Shown here: in pieces, positions 1 to 3,721 of the stretch
Numbering within the stretch: the stretch's first letter is position 1
Layout: each line of letters begins with the position of its first letter
From: an uncultured Clostridia bacterium
Lineage (GTDB): Bacteria > Bacillota > Clostridia > Monoglobales > Monoglobaceae
Assembly: GCA_934463175.1 (NCBI GenBank)
Contig: CAKSIW010000102.1
Coordinates: 1-5,948 of the forward strand
Direction of reading: 5' to 3'
DNA: 5,948 bases
Notes under the pieces: generated by a model
The model's input: the letters and a program-made list of their open reading frames with translations, nothing else
What the model was told of the DNA's origin: nothing
The model's database searches: none
Position numbers and translations under genes: made by a program

Positions 1-142
1 TGGTATAGTATTATTGTAAAGCAAATTTGTGCAGGGGATTCCCAAAACCTTTTCGGGTTTAAACACACGAGATGTCGTGATTGTATTTAAAGCTGACAGT
101 ATATCTATGTCCGAATGAGGACATACATCTGTCAGCTTTTTT
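1..142 (+). ncRNA. candidate small structured RNA with own terminator
   Basis: Seen: the window opens with TGG followed by TATAGT (4-9), which fits an extended -10 box. Any -35 box would be outside the window. A transcript starting near 16 would form three successive hairpins: AAACC/GGTTT (45-49/56-60), CACGA/TCGTG around a GATG loop (66-70/75-79), and a long terminator hairpin (89-139) followed by a T run. No confident coding frame occupies the stretch. Inference: a roughly 125-nt small RNA or an attenuated leader belonging to the mobile element. I do not recognise it as a known RNA family. The alternative is the 3' end of a gene entering from the left: one frame stays open from base 1 to a TAA at 88-90. 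Confidence 0.25.
89..142 (+). terminator. strong intrinsic terminator
   Basis: An 11-bp perfect stem AAAGCTGACAG / CTGTCAGCTTT (89-99/129-139) encloses a second 6-bp stem ATGTCC / GGACAT (107-112/119-124) with a GAATGA loop. The T run spans 137-142. The T run lies on the plus-strand side, so it ends transcription entering from the left, from an upstream element gene or the candidate small RNA. Confidence 0.7.
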
Positions 143-193
143 ATTTATCCAAAAATATATTCCCAAATTAAAAAGAATTGAACAACGAATATG

Positions 194-228
194 AAAAGAA
201 TGTAGGGCTAAGTCTATATTCTTTTTTT
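194..228 (+). terminator. AT-rich terminator-like hairpin
   Basis: A 12-bp stem AAAAGAATGTAG / CTATATTCTTTT (194-205/214-225) contains one G-T wobble and an 8-base loop. It runs straight into seven T residues (222-228). The stem is AT-rich and therefore weak, but its shape and T tract fit a backup plus-strand terminator about 50 bases after the first one. Confidence 0.4.
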
Positions 229-708
229 GTATGCAAATATTAGTCACTTATGCTCAAACTGAAAACTGTCATTTTCCGTTTAAGCAGACAAAAAGAAAGC
301 TGTTAAAAAGAAAGGCGGAAAAGGAATAGGTTGTTTTGCGGTTTGACCTGTTTCGGTATATTGAAAACCGCGGGGACTGTGACAGAAGTTCAAAGCACTG
401 CGGCGACAGTGCAATTCAAAAATTCATATATCATCGCCGTGATATATTTCAGCATCGGCACAGTATGCGTTCCGATTTCGGGATATGATGCTGCCGCAGA
501 ATCGGAAAGCTTTATTTCGGTTTAAACAACATAGCGGCAATATTACTAAACGGACAATATGTCATTACAATGGAGACAGAGCCTGAATTTCTCATGCAGA
601 AGCCGTCGTGTCAACATTTTCAAAGGTTTTAAATTCGGAAATATTGGTGGTAACGGCAAAAAGATGAGAACGGGAGAACTGTGCCTATGCTGAAGGAAAG
701 GATAGAAC
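229..708. other. 480-base stretch without a confident gene
   Basis: No convincing gene is visible. The longest plus-strand frame (331-525, 64 codons) would need a TTG start, has only a weak Shine-Dalgarno-like AAGGA upstream, and resembles no family I know. A second frame, open from about 489 to 629, has no upstream start or ribosome site. All three plus frames are open for 30-60 codons in places, which may reflect a decayed gene. The only notable structure is the inverted repeat at 426-447. The right end holds the ribosome binding site of the first recombinase (AAGGAAAGGA, 693-702). Confidence 0.5.
426..447. repeat. 8-bp inverted repeat, operator-like
   Basis: ATATATCA (426-433) and TGATATAT (440-447) are perfect inverted copies separated by six bases. 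The size and spacing suit a dimeric DNA-binding protein. No promoter could be tied to it and it lies about 260 bases upstream of the first recombinase, so a regulatory role is only possible. Confidence 0.3.
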
Positions 709-1584
709 ATGAAAACAAAAATATATAAAAACTTGGAGGTTCAGTACAACAAAACATTCCGCCATCTTAAGTCGGGGAGCTTTAAAACAAGAGAACGCTA
801 TGATAAGGCATTTAAGAGATTTATGGTGTTTCTGGCAGATAAATACCGCTTGCAAAAGCTTGCAAACATTTCTCCCAAACACATATTTATGTATGTAAAC
901 TATATGCAGGACAGAGGCTTGTCTGCCTCAACAATTAAAACCGAGCTTGCGGCAATTCGATTTTTTCATGACAGTATGCCATATGCGAGATATGAACTGC
1001 CGGAAAACACTGAGCTTAATTTGGATAAACGCACATTTGGCGGAGTGGACAGAACATGGACAAATCAGGAATTTAACAATATGCTTGCGGCGGCAATGCA
1101 GAATCATCGTGAGGACTATGCGGCAATATTCACTCTTGCAAGATTTGCAGGTCTGCGGCTTGAAGAATGTTTCAGAATTGACACAAGCGATGCGGAAAGT
1201 GCGGTGATAACGGGAAAACTGTTTGTAAAGGGAAAAGGCGGACTCGTGCGATATGTTCCGATAAACGAGAGTATACGAATAGAGCTGAAGAAGATTCTGA
1301 AAACTGTTCCGAGAGGACAAAAGCTTTTTGTGCAGCCGGGGGACAAGACACATCGCGCAATGAAAAGACTGCAATGCTTTGTTGCATACCACAGGAAGTT
1401 TTTCACAGACAGCAGAATAACATTTCACGGACTGCGGCATACATATGCGCATGAAAAGTATATGGAGTTTATTCTGCTTGGCAAAAGCGATCATCAGGCT
1501 CGGAAGGCTGTGTCCGAATTGCTCGGACACCACAGGGACGATGTGACAAGAATATATCTTGCAGGCGGTGAATTTGATGTTTAG
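709..1584 (+). CDS. tyrosine recombinase / phage-type integrase (first of two)
   Basis: A 291-residue site-specific recombinase that would cut and rejoin DNA through a 3'-phosphotyrosine link. Seen: an N-terminal SAM-like core-binding domain at about residues 24-90 and a C-terminal catalytic domain at about 115-290. The catalytic set looks complete: R150 in AGLRLEE, K176 in VKGKGG, H240 and R243 in HGLRH, H274 in LLGHH, and the nucleophile Y283 in TRIYL. It lacks the extra N-terminal arm-binding domain of the second integrase and is close to XerC/XerD in size. The start at 709 is firm: an in-frame stop lies at 691-693 and AAGGAAAGGA (693-702) is correctly spaced. Its last 8 bases overlap the excisionase-like gene, implying one transcript. 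Known for the family: integration, excision or resolution of mobile elements. The target site is not identifiable here. Family assignment is secure; the exact role is inference. Confidence 0.9.
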   Translation: MKTKIYKNLEVQYNKTFRHLKSGSFKTRERYDKAFKRFMVFLADKYRLQKLANISPKHIFMYVNYMQDRGLSASTIKTELAAIRFFHDSMPYARYELPENTELNLDKRTFGGVDRTWTNQEFNNMLAAAMQNHREDYAAIFTLARFAGLRLEECFRIDTSDAESAVITGKLFVKGKGGLVRYVPINESIRIELKKILKTVPRGQKLFVQPGDKTHRAMKRLQCFVAYHRKFFTDSRITFHGLRHTYAHEKYMEFILLGKSDHQARKAVSELLGHHRDDVTRIYLAGGEFDV

Positions 1585-1744
1585 AAAGTATAGAGATATT
1601 CTTACGGTTAAAGAATTATGCGAGGTGCTTTGTATCGGCAAAAACACAGCATATAAGCTTTTAAAATCGGGTGAAATTAAATCGGTGCGTATAGGCAAGG
1701 TTTATAAAATACCCAAAATATATGTTATTGAGTATCTGAAATAG
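1577..1744 (+). CDS. excisionase-like winged-helix DNA-binding protein
   Basis: A 55-residue basic protein of the excisionase/MerR-like helix-turn-helix family (HTH_17 type). Seen: LTVKELCEVLCIGKNTAYKLL (residues 9-29) forms the helix-turn-helix, followed by the wing signature KSGEIKSVRIGKVYKIPK (30-47) and a short C-terminal helix. The ATG at 1577 is preferred over an in-frame ATG at 1559 because AGGCGG (1563-1568) precedes it and because the homology begins there. It overlaps the upstream recombinase stop codon by 8 bases, so translation is probably coupled. Family members bend DNA at attachment sites and steer integrases toward excision, and some also act as repressors. Inference: a recombination directionality factor for one or both recombinases. 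Which one it serves cannot be told from the sequence. Confidence 0.8.
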   Translation: MFRKYRDILTVKELCEVLCIGKNTAYKLLKSGEIKSVRIGKVYKIPKIYVIEYLK

Positions 1745-1766
1745 TTCAGAAATTTCATGATATTAC

Positions 1767-1795
1767 TTGAAGAAAAGGGGTTGATGTGGTAAAAT
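1767..1795 (+). promoter_or_regulatory. probable promoter of the second integrase
   Basis: TTGAAG (1767-1772) is followed after exactly 17 bases by TAAAAT (1790-1795), close to the sigma-A consensus. It lies between the excisionase-like gene and the second integrase, pointing toward the integrase. The start point would be near 1802. The -10 box lies inside the left arm of the 31-base palindrome, so a protein bound there would block initiation. Confidence 0.5.
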
Positions 1796-1811
1796 AATTT
1801 TATCACATCAA
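1781..1811. repeat. 31-base near-perfect palindrome (candidate operator)
   Basis: TTGATGTGGTAAAAT (1781-1795) and ATTTTATCACATCAA (1797-1811) are inverted copies around a single A at 1796. The only mismatch is G1789 against T1803, a G-T wobble if read as RNA. It covers the -10 box and start point of the integrase promoter. The best reading is an operator for a dimeric regulator such as the excisionase-like protein. Alternatives are a recombinase core site (12-base arms around a 7-base centre AATAATT) or a hairpin in read-through RNA. No T run follows, so a standard terminator is unlikely. Confidence 0.65.
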
Positions 1812-1812
1812 A

Positions 1813-1850
1813 CTGCCTGTTGAAGAAAGGAGCAGTAATATGACAGGTAG
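1813..1850 (+). promoter_or_regulatory. possible hairpin enclosing the integrase ribosome site
   Basis: CTGCCTGT (1813-1820) can pair with ACAGGTAG (1843-1850) through seven Watson-Crick pairs and one G-U. The 22-base loop holds the Shine-Dalgarno AAAGGAG (1826-1832) and the ATG (1840-1842). It could tune initiation of the second integrase. With only eight pairs and a large loop, it may also be chance. Confidence 0.25.
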
Positions 1851-2991
1851 TATACATGAAAAGGCGGGAAAATGGTATGTAGTTGTTTCATTTAAGGACA
1901 ATACAAATAAATGGAAGACAAAATGGATATCAACCGGCTTGGATATAAAGGGAAATAAAAGAGCAGCGGAAAAAATGATGAGGGAAATGCTTGACGATTT
2001 GAGTGACAAGAACGTCGAGATGCCTGATGTCTTGCTTGCGGATTATTTTGAATGTTGGCTTGATGAGCAAAAGGCTATGGTTGAACCAAATACATACCGC
2101 TCATATTGCGGAAATATGAAAAATCATATTATTCCGTATTTCAGAGGGTTGAATTTGAAACTGAAGGATTTAAAGACATATCATCTTGATGAATATTATA
2201 ATTATAAATATTCGACCGATTCTATGCTGAACGGTAAAGGCAGATTGTCAGCAAGCACAATAAAGCACCATCATCAAAACATATCCAAAGCATTGAATGA
2301 TGCAGTCCGCAAGGAACTCATTGCAAGGAATCCGGCTGTTAATGCCAGAACACCAAGAACACGAAAGTACAGGAGCGCATTTTTAAATTTTCATCAGGTT
2401 AACCGTTTGATTGAGCTTGTAAAAGGCACGGTTATTGAGATTCCGGTTGTTCTGCTGGATACATACGGAATGAGAAGGAGTGAGTGTCTTGCACTGAAAT
2501 GGGAAGATGTTGATTTTGAAAATATGCAGTTTACAATTTCATCTTCCATACTTCAGCATACGGGCGGAGACTATGAGAGAGGTTCAACAAAGAACGAAAG
2601 CAGCTACAGAACACTCCATTTAACGGAAAAAGTGAAGGAATTGCTTGGACAAAAAAGGGCGGAACAGAACAATAATAAAAAGATTTTTAAAGGCGAATAC
2701 AGTCAGAGTGATTACATCTGTACATGGAATGACGGACATTTGATAGCACCGAATTATTTGACAAGAACATTCAAGAAAATCATCAAAAACAGCGACTTGC
2801 CAGATGTGCATATCCATTCGCTCAGACATAGTGTTGCAAGTAATTTGCTTGCAAGCGGTTTTTCGGTTGTTGATGTGCAGCATTTTCTCGGACATAGTGA
2901 TGCGAGCACCACTCTTAGCTTTTATTCTCATATAGACGGGAGTTCAAAAGTGAAAATAGCGGAAGCGTTGAATGAACGGCTTGAAGTATAA
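1840..2991 (+). CDS. Tn916/lambda-type tyrosine integrase (second recombinase)
   Basis: A complete 383-residue integrase of the Tn916/lambda type, expected to insert and excise the mobile element. Seen: an N-terminal AP2-like arm-binding domain (about 1-55, with KWYVVVSFKD and KTKWISTGLDIKGNKRAAE), a SAM-like core-binding domain (about 64-165) and the catalytic domain (about 180-380). Catalytic residues are all present: R212 in YGMRRSE, K251 in STKNESSYRT, H326 and R329 in HSLRH, H352 in LGHSD, and Y362 in FYSHI. The three-domain layout and length match Tn916-family integrases. The start is supported by AAAGGAG (1826-1832) seven bases upstream. It probably has its own promoter (1767-1795) rather than relying on the upstream pair. 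Its 3' end lies 79 bases from the 3' end of tRNA-Trp, as expected for an integrase next to a tRNA attachment site. The insertion site itself is inferred. Confidence 0.93.
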   Translation: MTGSIHEKAGKWYVVVSFKDNTNKWKTKWISTGLDIKGNKRAAEKMMREMLDDLSDKNVEMPDVLLADYFECWLDEQKAMVEPNTYRSYCGNMKNHIIPYFRGLNLKLKDLKTYHLDEYYNYKYSTDSMLNGKGRLSASTIKHHHQNISKALNDAVRKELIARNPAVNARTPRTRKYRSAFLNFHQVNRLIELVKGTVIEIPVVLLDTYGMRRSECLALKWEDVDFENMQFTISSSILQHTGGDYERGSTKNESSYRTLHLTEKVKELLGQKRAEQNNNKKIFKGEYSQSDYICTWNDGHLIAPNYLTRTFKKIIKNSDLPDVHIHSLRHSVASNLLASGFSVVDVQHFLGHSDASTTLSFYSHIDGSSKVKIAEALNERLEV

Positions 2992-2993
2992 GC

Positions 2994-3024
2994 TTTTTAG
3001 AAATTTTTAGAAATTTTTTAGAAA
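2994..3024. repeat. three phased tandem copies of TTTTTAGAAA
   Basis: TTTTTAGAAA occurs at 2994-3003 and 3004-3013, and TTTTTTAGAAA at 3014-3024. The 10-base period places A/T tracts once per helical turn, a pattern that makes DNA curve. Directly after an integrase gene this could be arm-type integrase binding sites, an element end, or slippage in AT-rich DNA. Confidence 0.6.
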
Positions 3025-3030
3025 ACAGGG

Positions 3031-3067
3031 AAAAAGAAAAAAACGGAACAGACGAAAGCCTGTTCCG
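3031..3067 (-). terminator. intrinsic terminator of tRNA-Trp
   Basis: On the minus strand an 8-bp perfect stem CGGAACAG / CTGTTCCG (3060-3067/3044-3051) is followed by a U-rich run, read as the A-rich stretch 3031-3043. It begins four bases beyond the encoded CCA of the tRNA, the usual place for a tRNA terminator. There is no T run on the plus side, so it would not efficiently stop integrase transcripts. Confidence 0.8.
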
Positions 3068-3070
3068 GTG

Positions 3071-3146
3071 TGGCAGGGGTAGTAAGACTTGAACTCACGG
3101 CACGCGGTTTTGGAGACCGCTGCTCTACCAACTGAGCTATACCCCT
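3071..3146 (-). tRNA. tRNA-Trp (anticodon CCA)
   Basis: A full 76-nt cloverleaf including the encoded CCA end (3071-3073) and discriminator G (3074). Acceptor stem AGGGGTA pairs with TACCCCT. The D arm is GCTC/GAGC with loop AGTTGGTA. The anticodon arm GCGGT/ACCGC encloses CTCCAAA, giving anticodon CCA for tryptophan. The T arm is GTGAG/CTTAC (one G-T pair) with loop TTCAAGT. Every part is intact, so the adjacent element has not disrupted the gene. It has its own promoter upstream and terminator downstream. Its 3' end points at the integrase, making it the likely integration landmark. Confidence 0.97.
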
Positions 3147-3164
3147 ATGTCTGATAACTGTGCT

Positions 3165-3193
3165 ATTATAACACATATTTCAAGATTTGTAAA
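3165..3193 (-). promoter_or_regulatory. promoter of tRNA-Trp
   Basis: On the minus strand TTTACA (3188-3193) is separated by 17 bases from a perfect TATAAT (3165-3170). Transcription would begin near 3158, about 12 bases before the mature tRNA 5' end, leaving a short leader for RNase P to remove. This is the best sigma-A promoter in the window. Confidence 0.8.
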
Positions 3194-3217
3194 CCCCTAA
3201 TTTGAAAACTGCATGAA

Positions 3218-3256
3218 AGAGTGCATTCTCAAAACACAATTTTGAGAATGCACTCT
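3218..3256 (-). terminator. 17-bp perfect stem-loop after rpsT
   Basis: AGAGTGCATTCTCAAAA (3218-3234) and its exact inverse (3240-3256) flank a five-base loop. It begins seven bases after the rpsT stop codon on the minus strand, where a terminator or mRNA-stabilising hairpin is expected. The downstream U tract is poor (TTCATGCAGTTTTC), so it may act partly as a 3'-end protector or let some transcripts read on into tRNA-Trp. Confidence 0.6.
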
Positions 3257-3263
3257 CAAAATA

Positions 3264-3524
3264 CTACGCTATTTTATTCATTTTTGCAGCATACTGGCTC
3301 TTTCTGCGAGAAGCGGTGTTCTTATGAAGAATACCTTTTGCAACTGCCTGATCTGTCTTCTTGACAACACTTGCATATGCAGCAGAGGCAGCTTCTTTGC
3401 CTTCGCTCAGAGCGGCTTCAAACTTTTTAATAGCGGTTTTAAGCTGTGATTTAACAATCTGATTCTGAAGAGTTTTTGTTGCGATAACCTTGACTCTTTT
3501 CTTTGCTGATTTAATATTAGGCAT
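3264..3524 (-). CDS. rpsT: 30S ribosomal protein S20
   Basis: Small 86-residue, lysine- and alanine-rich protein that binds 16S rRNA and helps assemble the 30S subunit. Seen: the S20 N-terminus MPNIKSAKKRVKV, a helical middle, and the conserved C-terminal segment GILHKNTASRRKS (residues 64-76). Length matches the family (about 85-90 residues). The start at 3524 is preferred over an in-frame upstream ATG at 3557 because GGAGGT (3531-3536) sits six bases before it and S20 proteins begin MPNIKSA-like. It is transcribed away from clpE, probably from the promoter at 3571-3599, and followed at once by the 17-bp stem-loop. Nothing about it suggests transfer; it marks core chromosome. Confidence 0.97.
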   Translation of the reverse strand: MPNIKSAKKRVKVIATKTLQNQIVKSQLKTAIKKFEAALSEGKEAASAAYASVVKKTDQAVAKGILHKNTASRRKSQYAAKMNKIA

Positions 3525-3570
3525 AATTTCACCTCCACACTTGTATATAATTCTCAAATCAGTACTTCAT

Positions 3571-3599
3571 ATTCTACCACATATTAAAAAAAAATGCAA
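3571..3599 (-). promoter_or_regulatory. probable promoter of rpsT
   Basis: On the minus strand TTGCAT (3594-3599) and TAGAAT (3571-3576) are 17 bases apart. The -10 box is good and the -35 weak. A/T tracts further upstream (3602-3625) could act as an UP element, which suits a ribosomal protein gene. The leader would be about 40 nt. Confidence 0.45.
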
Positions 3600-3628
3600 G
3601 CTTTTTTTGAAAAAAATATAAAAAATAA

Positions 3629-3658
3629 TTGAAATTGACATATGTTATGTGTTATACT
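3629..3658 (+). promoter_or_regulatory. probable promoter of clpE
   Basis: TTGAAA (3629-3634) and TATACT (3653-3658) are 18 bases apart, and the -10 box is preceded by TGT, giving an extended -10. A second option overlaps it: TTGACA (3635-3640) with TATATG (3658-3663), 17 bases apart. The transcript would start near 3665 with a leader of about 57 nt. No complete CtsR operator or CIRCE element is visible here. Confidence 0.5.
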
Positions 3659-3721
3659 ATATGAAATTGCGGAATTACTCGCAAAATTATGCCACATTAA
3701 TGAGGTTATTGGAGGTCAAAT

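Larger units (their letters stand above)
2992..3081. other. probable element/chromosome junction (attachment region)
   Basis: This interval separates the integrase stop codon from the acceptor stem of tRNA-Trp. It contains phased A/T repeats, the tRNA terminator, and the tRNA 3' end with encoded CCA. Integrases often recombine at tRNA 3' ends or just beyond, so one attachment site probably lies here. The second copy, which would define the core, is not in the window: only a 6-base match to the tRNA 3' end (CAGGGG at 32-37) occurs on the far side, and that is no evidence. Confidence 0.3.

Noticed and set aside
32..37. CAGGGG shared with the tRNA-Trp 3' end as a possible attachment repeat
   Set aside because: Only six bases match without gaps; expected by chance.
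1..90. Reading frame open from the left edge to TAA at 88-90, possibly the tail of a gene
   Set aside because: Only 29 codons with no recognisable motif; a run of this length without a stop is common by chance. Kept only as an alternative to the small RNA.
331..525. A 64-codon plus-strand open frame
   Set aside because: It needs a TTG start, has only a weak ribosome-site-like sequence, overlaps other open frames and matches no family I know.
848..866. Direct repeat GCTTGCAAA twice within the first recombinase
   Set aside because: It encodes ordinary residues in the core-binding domain; no sign of function.
928..1698. Long minus-strand open frame opposite the first recombinase
   Set aside because: It is antisense to a gene with complete catalytic motifs; its cysteine- and serine-rich sequence has no domain and it has no ribosome site.
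2834..2854. Inverted repeat TTGCAAG / CTTGCAA with a 7-base spacer inside the second integrase
   Set aside because: It lies in conserved coding sequence between the HxxR and LGH motifs and is explained by leucine/alanine codons.
3218..3256. Possible CIRCE (HrcA) element because of the GAGTGC core
   Set aside because: CIRCE is TTAGCACTC, nine bases, GAGTGCTAA; here the arms are in the opposite order, and the loop is five bases.
3713..3720. AGGTCAAA, a half-site of the CtsR heat-shock operator, just before clpE
   Set aside because: CtsR needs a tandem repeat with a 3-base gap; the second copy is absent on both sides. The match overlaps the ribosome site, which explains it.
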